A stretch of 64,000 nt of DNA from Mycobacterium sp. IDR2000157661 (GTDB taxonomy: Bacteria; Actinomycetota; Actinomycetes; Mycobacteriales; Mycobacteriaceae): the NCBI RefSeq assembly GCF_022317005.1, contig NZ_CP081006.1, forward strand, positions 4,092,001 through 4,156,000. Reading direction: 5' to 3'. Each line of letters starts with the position of its first letter. Within the stretch, counting starts at the first letter, position 1. This document shows positions 42,670 through 51,512 of the stretch, piece after piece. The translations under genes and the position numbers were made by a program. The notes beneath the pieces are model-generated. The model saw nothing but the letters and a program-made list of their open reading frames with translations. It was not told where the DNA came from and made no database searches.

Positions 42670-43902
42670 ATGCTCGAATGGTCTGATGTCGATCTCGCCG
42701 TGCGCGATGCCGTCCGTGAATTCGTCGACAAGGAGATCCGCCCGCACGTCGACGCACTGGAAAGCGGCGAGATGGAGCCGTACCCGATCGTCCGCAAGCT
42801 TTTCGCGGCGTTCGGCATCGCCGACATGGCCCGCGACTCGCTGAACAAGCGCCTGGCGCGATTGCGCAACAGCGGTGAATCGTCGGACAAGCCGTCGGGC
42901 GGCGGGATGTTCGGCGACGGCGCAGGCGGCATGGGGTTCGTCGTCATCAGTGAGCTGTGCCGGGTGTCGATGGGCGTCGTCACCGGAATGGGCGTCAGCC
43001 TCGGCCTGACGGTGCCCACCATCATGAGCCGCGGCACACTGGCTCAGCAGGAGCGCTGGCTGCCCGACCTGGTCACCTATGACAAGGTCGGCGCCTGGGC
43101 GATCACCGAGCCGGATTCGGGCTCGGATGCGTTCGGCGGCATGAAATCCTACGTCGTGCGTGACGGAGAGGACTACCTGCTCAACGGCCAGAAGACGTTC
43201 ATCACCAACGGGCCCGACGCCGACGTGGTGGTCGCATACGCCAAGCTCGACGAACCGGGGGTCGAGAAGCGCGACCGCAAGGTGCTGACGTTCGTGCTGG
43301 ACCGCGGCATGGAGGGCTTCGTGCAGTCGAAACCGTTCCGCAAGATGGGCATTCACAGCTCGCGTACCGGCGAGTTGTTCTTCAACAACGTGCGGTTGGG
43401 TCGCGACCGCCTGCTCGGAGAGACCGAGGACGGGTCCGCGGGAGACGGGCGGGCCAGCGCGCGGTCGAACTTCTCCGCCGAGCGCATCGGCGTCGCGGCG
43501 ATGTCGCTGGGCGTCATCGAGGAGTGCCTGCGGCTGTCGGTCGAGTACGCCAAGAGCCGCAAGTTGTGGGGCCAGGAGATCGGGCAGTTCCAGTTGATCC
43601 AGCTCAAGCTGGCCAACATGGAGGTCGCCCGGATGAACGTGCGCAACATCCTGTTTCGCGTCATCGAGGCGGCACAGACCGGTACGGCGATCTCGCTGCC
43701 GGAGGCCTCGGCCATCAAGTGGTACTGCTCGCAGGCCGCCACCGACGTCGCGATGGAGGCCGTTCAGCTGTTCGGCGGCAACGGCTACATGACCGAGTAC
43801 CGCGTCGAGCAGTTGGCGCGCGACGCGAAGTCGCTGATGATCTACGCCGGCAGCAACGAAGTGCAGATCACCCACGTGGCACGCGGTCTGCTCAGCGGAT
43901 AG
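42670..43902 (+). CDS. Acyl-CoA dehydrogenase
   Basis: 410 residues. Signature 1 is AWAITEPDSGSDAFGGM and signature 2 is QLFGGNGYMTEYRVEQLARDAK, where the Glu of TEY is the usual catalytic base. FSAERIGVAAMSLGVIEECL forms the C-terminal helical domain. A glycine-rich insertion (GESSDKPSGGGMFGDGAGGMG, about 70-90) near the N-terminus is unusual compared with short-chain enzymes. Such enzymes oxidise an acyl-CoA with FAD and pass electrons to ETF. The substrate is unknown. ATG 42670 follows GAAGGA. Pairing with the MpaB-family gene suggests a shared lipid-degradation pathway. Confidence 0.92.
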   Translation: MLEWSDVDLAVRDAVREFVDKEIRPHVDALESGEMEPYPIVRKLFAAFGIADMARDSLNKRLARLRNSGESSDKPSGGGMFGDGAGGMGFVVISELCRVSMGVVTGMGVSLGLTVPTIMSRGTLAQQERWLPDLVTYDKVGAWAITEPDSGSDAFGGMKSYVVRDGEDYLLNGQKTFITNGPDADVVVAYAKLDEPGVEKRDRKVLTFVLDRGMEGFVQSKPFRKMGIHSSRTGELFFNNVRLGRDRLLGETEDGSAGDGRASARSNFSAERIGVAAMSLGVIEECLRLSVEYAKSRKLWGQEIGQFQLIQLKLANMEVARMNVRNILFRVIEAAQTGTAISLPEASAIKWYCSQAATDVAMEAVQLFGGNGYMTEYRVEQLARDAKSLMIYAGSNEVQITHVARGLLSG

Positions 43903-43919
43903 ATGCGCCGACTGTAACG

Positions 43920-44699
43920 TCAGGGCGCGATTTGCCTCGATTCCGCGCCACCACGTTGCACTCGCGCCGCGCGTGCGCTCTGGTAGAGGCAGATCGCCGC
44001 GGCCGAGGCGACGTTGAGGCTCTCGGCGCTGCCCGGCATGGGAATCCGGATGCGATGAGTCGCCGACGCGGCCAACTCGGTAGGCAGGCCGTGCGCCTCG
44101 GGGCCGAACAGCCACGCCGTCGGCGCGGCCAGCTGTGCGTCGTCGAGCGAGATCTCGCCGTCGACAGCTGTGGCCAGCAGCTGCAACCCGGCCGCGCTCA
44201 GCGCCGCCACAGCGGCTGCCGAGTCCGGTTCGGACACAACGGGAATGGTGAAGATACTGCCGGCCGAAGCGCGCAGGCACTTGCCGTTGTACGGGTCCAC
44301 GCTGTGCCCGGCGAACACCACCGCGTCGGCGCCCATCGCGTCGGCGATGCGGATCAGCGTGCCGGCATTTCCGGGTTCGGAGATCTCCACCGCGACCGCG
44401 ACCAACCGCGGCGCGGCCGCGAGCACGTCGCTCAGCGATGTCTCGGGCAGCGTGCAGACCGCGACCAGGCCGACCGGCGTCACCGTCTCGGACAACGACT
44501 TCGCGGCCCGCTCGGTCACCAGGTGCACCGGGACGCCGGTCAGCATCGCACCGAACCGGTCCCACGCGGGTTCGGTCACGAAGACCTCGGAGACCAGTCC
44601 GCGCCGCAGCGCTGCCTCGACGAGGTTGGGCCCCTCGGCCAGGAAGCGCGCGGCGCGGCGTCGTCCGGTGTGGCGGTGCAGTTTGACCGCCGCCGCCAC
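43920..44699 (-). CDS. tsnR: 23S rRNA/tRNA 2'-O-methyltransferase, TrmH/SpoU family
   Basis: A knotted SPOUT methyltransferase of at least 259 residues. The N-terminal substrate-binding part is RRRAARFLAEGPNLVEAALRRG. The SPOUT motifs are VAVEISEPGNAGTLIRIADAMGADAV, WLFGPEAHGLP and IPMPGSAESLNVASAAAICLYQSARA. The conserved sequence continues upstream of the GTG at 44699 as LTERSARV in the same frame. A CTG at 44726, overlapping the rplT stop (CTGA) with GAGG 4 nt before it, could be the real start. It follows rplT and probably belongs to the infC-rpmI-rplT transcript. Confidence 0.9.
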   Translation of the reverse strand: MAAAVKLHRHTGRRRAARFLAEGPNLVEAALRRGLVSEVFVTEPAWDRFGAMLTGVPVHLVTERAAKSLSETVTPVGLVAVCTLPETSLSDVLAAAPRLVAVAVEISEPGNAGTLIRIADAMGADAVVFAGHSVDPYNGKCLRASAGSIFTIPVVSEPDSAAAVAALSAAGLQLLATAVDGEISLDDAQLAAPTAWLFGPEAHGLPTELAASATHRIRIPMPGSAESLNVASAAAICLYQSARAARVQRGGAESRQIAP

Positions 44700-44722
44700 C
44701 CGGGCGGAGCGTTCGGTGAGCG

Positions 44723-45142
44723 TCAGGCAGCCTCGCCGGGGCCTGATGTCGCCGGCCTTCCGGCTCCGGCAGGCGCGTTCACGTCCTCGGGCAGCGCACC
44801 CTTGGCGACCTCGACCAGCGCGGTGAAGGCGGCCGGGTCACTGACCGCGATCTCGGCGAGGTTCTTGCGGTCCACCTCGACGCCCGCGGCCTTGAGCCCC
44901 TGGATCAGCCGGTTGTAGGTGATGTCGTTGGCTCTGGCCGCGGCGTTGATGCGCGAGATCCACAACTTGCGGAACTCGCCCTTGCGGGCACGCCGGTCGC
45001 GGTAGGCGTAGTTCAGCGAGTGCAGCTGCTGCTCTTTGGCCTTGCGGTACAGCCGTGAGCGCTGCCCCCGGTAGCCCTTCGAGGCCTTCAGGATGGTGCG
45101 CCGCTTCTTCTGGGCGTTGACTGCGCGCTTGACGCGTGCCAT
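44723..45142 (-). CDS. rplT: 50S ribosomal protein L20
   Basis: An rRNA-binding protein needed for early 50S assembly, 139 residues. The start MARVKRAVNAQKKRRTILK and the body KGYRGQRSRLYRKAKEQ...NDITYNRLIQGLKAAGVEVDRKNLAE are diagnostic. The C-terminal tail (EDVNAPAGAGRPATSGPGEAA) is about 10 residues longer than in M. tuberculosis. Third gene of infC-rpmI-rplT. Confidence 0.98.
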   Translation of the reverse strand: MARVKRAVNAQKKRRTILKASKGYRGQRSRLYRKAKEQQLHSLNYAYRDRRARKGEFRKLWISRINAAARANDITYNRLIQGLKAAGVEVDRKNLAEIAVSDPAAFTALVEVAKGALPEDVNAPAGAGRPATSGPGEAA

Positions 45143-45186
45143 GAGAGTGTTCCTATTCGTTCAGGTCGTTCGAGTGGTGAGCTGGC

Positions 45187-45381
45187 TCAGCCGTTCAGCA
45201 GCTTCTTGACGCGGTCCTTGTCGGCGGCCGACACGCCGGTGCGGCCTTCCAGGCGCCGGGTCCGGGTGCTCGGCTTGTGCTCGAACAGGTGACGACGGTT
45301 GGCCTTCTGGCGCATGATCTTGCCGGTCCCGGTGCGCCGGAACCGCTTGGCAGCGCCGCTGTGGGTCTTGGCCTTGGGCAT
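45187..45381 (-). CDS. rpmI: 50S ribosomal protein L35
   Basis: 64 residues, MPKAKTHSGAAKRFRRTGTG..., standard for bacterial L35. It lies 6 bp after infC and 44 bp before rplT on the minus strand, the conserved order. Confidence 0.97.
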   Translation of the reverse strand: MPKAKTHSGAAKRFRRTGTGKIMRQKANRRHLFEHKPSTRTRRLEGRTGVSAADKDRVKKLLNG

Positions 45382-45387
45382 GTGTCC

Positions 45388-45999
<612 letters not shown>

Positions 46000-46066
46000 G
46001 GGGCCTCCTACTGTTGTCCGTCGAGGAGGCCCACTGCCGTCGGCGCTCTGCTCCAATGAACAGAAC

Positions 46067-46087
46067 GGCCCTGCTCGCAGCAGGGCC
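46067..46087 (-). terminator. Hairpin in the infC leader (possible attenuator)
   Basis: GGCCCTGCT and AGCAGGGCC form a perfect 9-bp stem with a 3-nt loop. On the minus strand it is followed by GTTCTGTTCATT, a T-rich run, about 70 nt before the infC start. Its position inside the transcribed leader suggests attenuation of the infC-rpmI-rplT operon. Confidence 0.5.
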
Positions 46088-46216
46088 CGAAGCCGACCAG
46101 GACAGGCACCGAATGCCTGTGACCGGACCGCTGAGCCTTCGGAAACTCCGGTGGCCAACGGTGGGAGCGGGACTCCACTTGCTGTCCCTGGCGGTCGCCG
46201 GGACGGTCGCGCATGC

Positions 46217-46223
46217 CACTCTA
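46217..46223. promoter_or_regulatory. Overlapping divergent -10 elements (infC / DUF1844 gene)
   Basis: CACTCT on the plus strand (46217-46222) is at leaderless spacing for the ATG at 46230. The same bases read TAGAGT (46218-46223) on the minus strand, a good TANNNT for infC with a start near 46211 and a ~210-nt leader. One polymerase would exclude the other. Confidence 0.4.
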
Positions 46224-46229
46224 GCAGGC

Positions 46230-46577
46230 ATGACCGAGTTTCCCGAATCCCGGCCGACGGTGCGCGAGCTCGCCGAGATCCCTGCCGTCGAGGTGATCAC
46301 CCGCGCGGCGGTCATGCTGATGAGCGCGGCGGCCGAGAAGCTCGGCCTGTCCGACGACGATCCCGACGACAGCCCCCACCGCGACCTCGACGAGGCACGC
46401 CGGCTGATCACCGCGCTCGCCGGTCTCGTCACCGCGTCGGCCGAGTACCTCGGCCTGCACGCCGGCCCGCTGCGTGACGGGCTCAAGTCGCTGCAGCTGG
46501 CGTTCCGCGAGGCGAGCGCGGCACCGGATGAACCGGGCAAGGGGCCCGGAGAGAAACACACCGGGCCGGTCTGGTAG
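46230..46577 (+). CDS. DUF1844-domain protein
   Basis: 115 residues. The domain PTVRELAEIPAVEVITRAAVMLMSAAAEKLGL...HRDLDEARRLITALAGLVTASAEYLG is the DUF1844 helical family, commonly next to infC in Actinobacteria. The role is unknown. The start chosen is ATG 46230; the open frame further upstream is the antisense of the infC leader and is not used. It lies 46 bp before lysX. Confidence 0.82.
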   Translation: MTEFPESRPTVRELAEIPAVEVITRAAVMLMSAAAEKLGLSDDDPDDSPHRDLDEARRLITALAGLVTASAEYLGLHAGPLRDGLKSLQLAFREASAAPDEPGKGPGEKHTGPVW

Positions 46578-46623
46578 TCAGTCGCCACCCATTTGACGGG
46601 TGGAGCGAATACTGTCGCGCCCT

Positions 46624-49600
46624 ATGACGGTTGTGAGTCCTGTCGGCATTCGCCGCAGGTCGAGGTACTGGTGGGTGCCCGCGGCAGCGGGGTGGACCGT
46701 CGGCGTCATCGCCACGTTGTCGCTGATCGCCAGCATCTCGCCGTTCGTCCGTGCGCTCATCCGGATGCCGCGCGAGTTCGTCAACGACTACATCTTCAAC
46801 TTCCCCGACACCAGCTTCGCGTGGGCATTCGTGCTGGCGCTGCTGGCCGCCGCGCTGGCGGCGCGCAAACGCATCGCCTGGTGGATCCTGGTCGGCTACA
46901 TGGTCGCCGCGGTCGGCTGGAACGTAGGCGACCTCCTCACCGGTGACGAGACGGTCGTGCAGGAGATCGGCGAGGTGATCGGCCTCGTCTTCCACATCGC
47001 CGCGATCCTGTTCCTGGTGCTGGCCCGCGGCGAGTTCTGGGCCAAGGTGCGCCGCGGCGCGCTGGTGAAGGCGGCCGCCACCCTGGTTGCGGGGATGGCG
47101 GTCGGCACGCTCACCGGATGGGGCCTGCTCGAGCTGTTCCCCGGCTCCCTGGCCCGTCCGGACCGGTTCTGGTATGCGCTGAACCGGGTGAGCGCCTTCG
47201 CCGGAGCCGACGCCTCGATCTTCTCCGGCCATCCCCATGTCTTGGTCAACGCGTTGCTCGGCCTATTCGGAGCACTGGCGCTGATGGTCGCCGCCATCGT
47301 CCTGTTCCAGTCCCAGCGCGCAGACAACGCGCTGACCGGCGAGGACGAATCCGCGATCCGCGGGCTGCTGGAGCTGTACGGCAGGAACGACTCGCTCGGT
47401 TACTTCGCCACTCGCAGGGACAAGGCGGTGGTGTTCGCACCCACCGGGAGGGCGGCGATCACCTACCGCGTAGAAGTGGGTGTCTGCCTGGCCAGCGGCG
47501 ACCCCGTCGGTGACCCCCAGGCATGGCCAGCCGCCATCGACGCGTGGCTGGCGCTGTGTCAGACCTACGGCTGGGCGCCGGGCGTGATGGGTGCCAGTTC
47601 GGCCGGTGCCGAGGCGTTCCGCGTGGCCGGGCTCAACGCGCTGCAACTCGGCGACGAGGCGATCCTGCATCCAGACACCTTCCGGTTGTCGGGCCCCGAC
47701 ATGCGTGCCGTGCGCCAGGCCGTCACCCGGGCCCGGCGCGCAGGTGCGAGCGTGCGCATCCGCAGGCACCGCGAACTCGGCGCCGACGAGATGGCCCGGG
47801 TGATCGAGCGCGCCGACGCCTGGCGCGACACCGACGACGAACGTGGCTTCTCCATGGCGCTGGGCCGGCTCGGCGACCCCGCCGACGGGGACTGCCTGCT
47901 GGTCGAGGCGGTGCAGAACGAGCAGACGGTTGCCATGCTCTCGTTGGTGCCGTGGGGCGCCAGCGGCGTCTCGCTGGATCTGATGCGACGGTCCCCGGGG
48001 TCACCCAACGGCATGGTCGAACTCATGGTCAGCGAGTTGTGCATGCAGGCCGAGACCATCGGTGTCGCCCGCATCTCGCTCAACTTCGCGATGTTCCGGT
48101 CGGCATTCGAGCAGGGCGCCCAGCTCGGCGCCGGTCCGGTCGCCCGGCTGTGGCGCAGCCTGCTGGTGTTCTTCTCGCGCTGGTGGCAGCTCGAGACGCT
48201 GTACCGCTCGAACATGAAATACCAGCCGCAGTGGGTACCGCGCTATGCCTGCTATGAGGACGCGCGCCTCGTCCCGCGGGTCGGCGTGGCGTCGGTGATC
48301 GCCGAAGGCTTTCTCGTGCTGCCGTTTTCGCGGCGCCACGAACAGCCGCACACGGGACACCACATCGCGGTCCCGCAGGACGTGGTCGCGACCGGGCTGC
48401 TGCATCACGACGGCACGGCGCCCGATGTCGCCGGTTTGCAGGCCGGCCTGTCGGATGGCGATGAGCTGGCGCGGCTGCCCGAACAGGTCCGGGTGCGGAT
48501 GGCCAAGCTGAAGTCCCTGCAGGACAGCGGAATCGACGCCTACCCGGTCGGCGAGCGGCCCTCCCACACCATCGCCGAAGCGATCGACGCCGCCGACGAC
48601 ACCGCGGTGACGGTCGCAGGCCGGATCCTGCGCATCCGCGACTACGGCGGTGTGCTGTTCGCGCAGTTGCGCGACTGGTCTGGCGAAGTGCAGTTGCTGC
48701 TGGACAATTCGCTTCTTCGGGCGGGTACGACGGCCGAATTCACCCGAGCCATCGATCTCGGAGACCTCGTTCAGGTGTCGGGCACCGTTGGCTACAGCAA
48801 GAAGGGCACCCGCTCGCTGCTGGTGCATGGATGGCGCCTGATCGGCAAGTGCCTGCGACCGCTGCCCGACAAGTGGAAGGGGCTCACCGATCAGGAAGCC
48901 CGGGTCCGCGCTCGCTATATCGACCTGGCGATCAACACCGAGGCCCGTGACCTGATCCGCGCCCGCAGCGGTGTGCTGCACGCGATCCGCGAGACGTTGG
49001 TGGGCAAGGGTTTTCTCGAGGTCGAGACGCCCATCCTGCAGCAGATCCACGGCGGCGCCAACGCTCGGCCGTTCCAGACCCACATCAACGCCTACGATCT
49101 CGACCTCTATCTGCGCATCGCCCCGGAGCTGTACCTCAAGCGGCTGTGTGTGGGCGGAGTGGAACGGGTCTTCGAGCTGGGTCGCGCATTCCGCAACGAA
49201 GGTGTGGATTTCAGCCACAACCCGGAGTTCACGCTGCTGGAGGCCTACCAGGCGCACGCCGACTACAACGTCTGGATCGACGGGTGCCGCGAGCTGATCC
49301 AGAACGCCGCGCAGGCGGCCAACGGCGCGCAGGTCTTCCTTCGTCCGGGTGCCGACGGCACGCTGCAACCGGTGGACATCTCCGGTGAATGGACGGTCAA
49401 GACCGTGCACGGCGCCGTGTCGGAGGCGCTCGGCGAACAGATCGCACCGGACACGGAGTTGGCGACACTGCGCAAGCTGTGCGACGCCGCCGACATCCCC
49501 TACCTGACGCACTGGGACGCCGGCGCGGTGGTGTTGGAGCTCTACGAACGCCTGGTCGAGGACCGCACCCAGGAGCCGACGTTCTACAAGGATTTCCCCA

Positions 49601-49929
49601 CCTCCGTCTCGCCGTTGACGCGGCCTCACCGCAGCATCGCCGGCATCGCCGAGCGATGGGACCTGGTGGCGTGGGGAGTCGAGTTGGGCACTGCCTACAG
49701 CGAATTGACCGATCCGGTCGAACAGCGCAGGCGGCTGCAGGAGCAGTCGCTGCTCGCGGCAGGCGGTGACCCCGAGGCGATGGAACTCGACGAAGATTTC
49801 CTGCAGGCCATGGAGTACGCAATGCCGCCCACCGGTGGCCTCGGCATGGGCGTCGACCGGGTCGTCATGCTCATCACCGGGCGCAGCATCCGCGAGACGC
49901 TGCCCTTCCCGTTGGCCAAACCGCGTTAG
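46624..49929 (+). CDS. lysX: LysX: lysyl-phosphatidylglycerol synthetase fused to lysyl-tRNA synthetase
   Basis: About 1101 residues in three blocks. First, N-terminal membrane spans (WVPAAAGWTVGVIATLSLIA, AFVLALLAAALAARKRIAWWILV, ALMVAAIVLFQ; about 1-240). Second, a cytoplasmic MprF-type DUF2156 domain (LGYFATRRDKAVVFAP...LSLVPWGASGVSLDLMRRSPGSPNGMVELM). Third, from about residue 620, a class II lysyl-tRNA synthetase with OB fold (VTVAGRILRIRDYGGVLFAQL), motif 2 (FRNEGVDFSHNPEFTLLEAYQA) and motif 3 (GLGMGVDRVVMLITG). It makes lysyl-tRNA and transfers lysine to phosphatidylglycerol, reducing membrane negative charge and giving cationic-peptide resistance in M. tuberculosis. The -10-like TACTGT at 46610-46615 favours ATG 46624 over GTG 46600. 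Confidence 0.95.
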   Translation: MTVVSPVGIRRRSRYWWVPAAAGWTVGVIATLSLIASISPFVRALIRMPREFVNDYIFNFPDTSFAWAFVLALLAAALAARKRIAWWILVGYMVAAVGWNVGDLLTGDETVVQEIGEVIGLVFHIAAILFLVLARGEFWAKVRRGALVKAAATLVAGMAVGTLTGWGLLELFPGSLARPDRFWYALNRVSAFAGADASIFSGHPHVLVNALLGLFGALALMVAAIVLFQSQRADNALTGEDESAIRGLLELYGRNDSLGYFATRRDKAVVFAPTGRAAITYRVEVGVCLASGDPVGDPQAWPAAIDAWLALCQTYGWAPGVMGASSAGAEAFRVAGLNALQLGDEAILHPDTFRLSGPDMRAVRQAVTRARRAGASVRIRRHRELGADEMARVIERADAWRDTDDERGFSMALGRLGDPADGDCLLVEAVQNEQTVAMLSLVPWGASGVSLDLMRRSPGSPNGMVELMVSELCMQAETIGVARISLNFAMFRSAFEQGAQLGAGPVARLWRSLLVFFSRWWQLETLYRSNMKYQPQWVPRYACYEDARLVPRVGVASVIAEGFLVLPFSRRHEQPHTGHHIAVPQDVVATGLLHHDGTAPDVAGLQAGLSDGDELARLPEQVRVRMAKLKSLQDSGIDAYPVGERPSHTIAEAIDAADDTAVTVAGRILRIRDYGGVLFAQLRDWSGEVQLLLDNSLLRAGTTAEFTRAIDLGDLVQVSGTVGYSKKGTRSLLVHGWRLIGKCLRPLPDKWKGLTDQEARVRARYIDLAINTEARDLIRARSGVLHAIRETLVGKGFLEVETPILQQIHGGANARPFQTHINAYDLDLYLRIAPELYLKRLCVGGVERVFELGRAFRNEGVDFSHNPEFTLLEAYQAHADYNVWIDGCRELIQNAAQAANGAQVFLRPGADGTLQPVDISGEWTVKTVHGAVSEALGEQIAPDTELATLRKLCDAADIPYLTHWDAGAVVLELYERLVEDRTQEPTFYKDFPTSVSPLTRPHRSIAGIAERWDLVAWGVELGTAYSELTDPVEQRRRLQEQSLLAAGGDPEAMELDEDFLQAMEYAMPPTGGLGMGVDRVVMLITGRSIRETLPFPLAKPR

Positions 49930-49983
49930 CGCGCGTGGTGCACAGCCTTCATCGCAGCACAGCGCGGGGGTACCGTGAGCGAC

Positions 49984-50295
49984 ATGCCGGACGAATCGAC
50001 TCCCGAGCCGGAGCCCGCCGTCGAAGCCGAGGTCGTTGAGCCCAAGCCCGAAGCCACCACCCCTGTCGAGCCCGTCGACACCGGGTACACACCCGGCGGT
50101 GTGCCGACATTCGACTCGGTGCGCGAGAAGATCGAGACCCGGTACGGCACCGCGATCGGCGCGGCGGAGCTTGCCGAGGAGACGCCGGAAGGCCGTAGCG
50201 TCGCCGAGCAATACGACGAACGACAGCGTGCCGCCGCCGAGCGGCTGGAGCAGATTCGCGCGCAGATGCGAAAGCAGTCCGGCGACTCTCGGTAG
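49984..50295 (+). CDS. Conserved small acidic protein, function unknown
   Basis: 103 residues from ATG 49984. The N-terminal half is disordered and rich in Pro/Glu/Val (repeated PEP, VEP). The C-terminal half is helical and conserved in mycobacteria: GGVPTFDSVREKIETRYGTAIGAAEL...EQYDERQRAAAERLEQIRAQMRK. There is no membrane span or signal. TACCGT at 49971-49976 is a -10 placing transcription start at 49983, so the ATG rather than the GTG at 49975 is chosen. It lies between lysX and the winged-helix gene. Confidence 0.7.
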   Translation: MPDESTPEPEPAVEAEVVEPKPEATTPVEPVDTGYTPGGVPTFDSVREKIETRYGTAIGAAELAEETPEGRSVAEQYDERQRAAAERLEQIRAQMRKQSGDSR

Positions 50296-50348
50296 TTCAT
50301 CGGTCCTTGCTTCGTTTCGTCGGTCGCCGCAGGTACGGTTCGCAGGCG

Positions 50349-51512
50349 ATGCGCAGCTTTTCGGTCGACCAACGCCGTGCCCGACTCGCCCGTCGGCACT
50401 TCCTGTCCGAGTCCGCGCCCTCGGTGCGCGACGTCGTGGCCACCGTTGTGGGCCTGCACGCCACCGATCCCGCCACGCCCTACCTGTCGCTGTGGGCTCG
50501 CGTGCCGCAATTCACGGTGGCGGAGCTGGATTCGTTGATGTACCGGCAGCGCACGCTGGTCAAGCACCTCGCGATGCGCCGCACCCTGTGGACGGTGCGC
50601 GACGAGGACCTGCCGATGATCCAGGCCGCCGCCAGCGACCGCGTCGCCGACAATGAGCGCCGCCGACTCGTCGCCGACGCGGTGCGCGCAGGGCTCTGCA
50701 CCGACGGTGAGGCCTGGCTCGCAGGCGCCCGCGCGGCGGTGCTGCGACATCTCAGCGAAGAAGGTCCGGCCAACGCGACGGAACTCCGTGCCGCAATCCC
50801 CGAGCTCGCCGGCACCTACGACCCTGCGCCCGGTAAGCGGTGGGGTGGTCCGACACCGATCGGGCCGAGGGTCCTCACTGTGATGGCGGTATGCGGGGAC
50901 ATCGTGCGCGGGCCGAACGACGGTGGGTGGACGGCGTCGCGGCCGCGATGGGTCGCCGCCGCGCAATGGTTGACCCCGGCCGACCCCGTCGATGGGGACA
51001 TGGCACGGGCCGACGGGGTGCGCCGGTGGCTGCGGACGTTCGGCCCGGCGACGCTGACCGACGTGAAGTGGTGGTTCGGCACCACGTTGACCTGGGCGCG
51101 GAAGGCGCTGCGCGACATCGGCGCCGTCGAGGTCGATCTCGACGGCACCCCCGGCTTCGTCCTGCCCGACGACCTCGACGACGAGCCGTCGCCGGGAAAC
51201 TGGTGCGCGCTGCTTCCGGGGCTCGACGTCACCACGATGGGCTGGTTCGACCGGGACTGGTATCTCGGCGGGCACCGCAGTCACGTGTTCGACACCAACG
51301 GCAACGGCGGTCCGACCGCATGGTGTGACGGCCGGATCGTCGGCGCCTGGAGGCAGGACGACCGCGGGCGCGTCGAGGTGCGGCTGATCGAGGACGTCGG
51401 CCACGCCGCTCGGGAGGCCCTGCAGCGCCGCGCCGACGAACTGACCGAGTGGCTCGACGGTGTGCGGATCAGCCCGCGGTTCCCGTCGCCTCTCTCGAAG
51501 CGTCGTGTCTAG
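50349..51512 (+). CDS. Winged-helix DNA-binding protein (HTH_42 / AlkZ-like family)
   Basis: 387 residues from ATG 50349 (MRSFSVDQRRARLARRHFL). The family has three winged-helix-like modules: VVGLHATDPATPYLSLWARV, RRTLWTVRDEDLPMIQAA, and the C-terminal block LLPGLDVTTMGWFDRDWYLG. This architecture is shared with the DNA glycosylases AlkZ/YcaQ that unhook interstrand crosslinks; the QxQ/QxD catalytic motif of those enzymes is not evident, so activity is uncertain. TACGGT at 50334-50339 gives near-leaderless initiation. Its stop overlaps the convergent uvrA stop; both are read from the same CTAG. Adjacency to uvrA hints at DNA repair but is not proof. Confidence 0.78.
   Translation: MRSFSVDQRRARLARRHFLSESAPSVRDVVATVVGLHATDPATPYLSLWARVPQFTVAELDSLMYRQRTLVKHLAMRRTLWTVRDEDLPMIQAAASDRVADNERRRLVADAVRAGLCTDGEAWLAGARAAVLRHLSEEGPANATELRAAIPELAGTYDPAPGKRWGGPTPIGPRVLTVMAVCGDIVRGPNDGGWTASRPRWVAAAQWLTPADPVDGDMARADGVRRWLRTFGPATLTDVKWWFGTTLTWARKALRDIGAVEVDLDGTPGFVLPDDLDDEPSPGNWCALLPGLDVTTMGWFDRDWYLGGHRSHVFDTNGNGGPTAWCDGRIVGAWRQDDRGRVEVRLIEDVGHAAREALQRRADELTEWLDGVRISPRFPSPLSKRRV

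Noticed and set aside
41412..43037. Open frame of 541 codons on the minus strand
   Set aside because: Antisense to the MpaB-family and acyl-CoA dehydrogenase genes, both with clear family signatures and ribosome-binding sites.
46008..46214. 68-codon frame in the infC leader ending at the infC ribosome-binding site
   Set aside because: An attractive upstream-ORF position, but the ATG lies only 3 nt after the predicted -10, the protein has no conserved look and no ribosome-binding site is present. Kept only as a possibility.
48001..50211. Open frame of 736 codons on the minus strand
   Set aside because: Antisense to lysX, whose aminoacyl-tRNA synthetase motifs are unmistakable.
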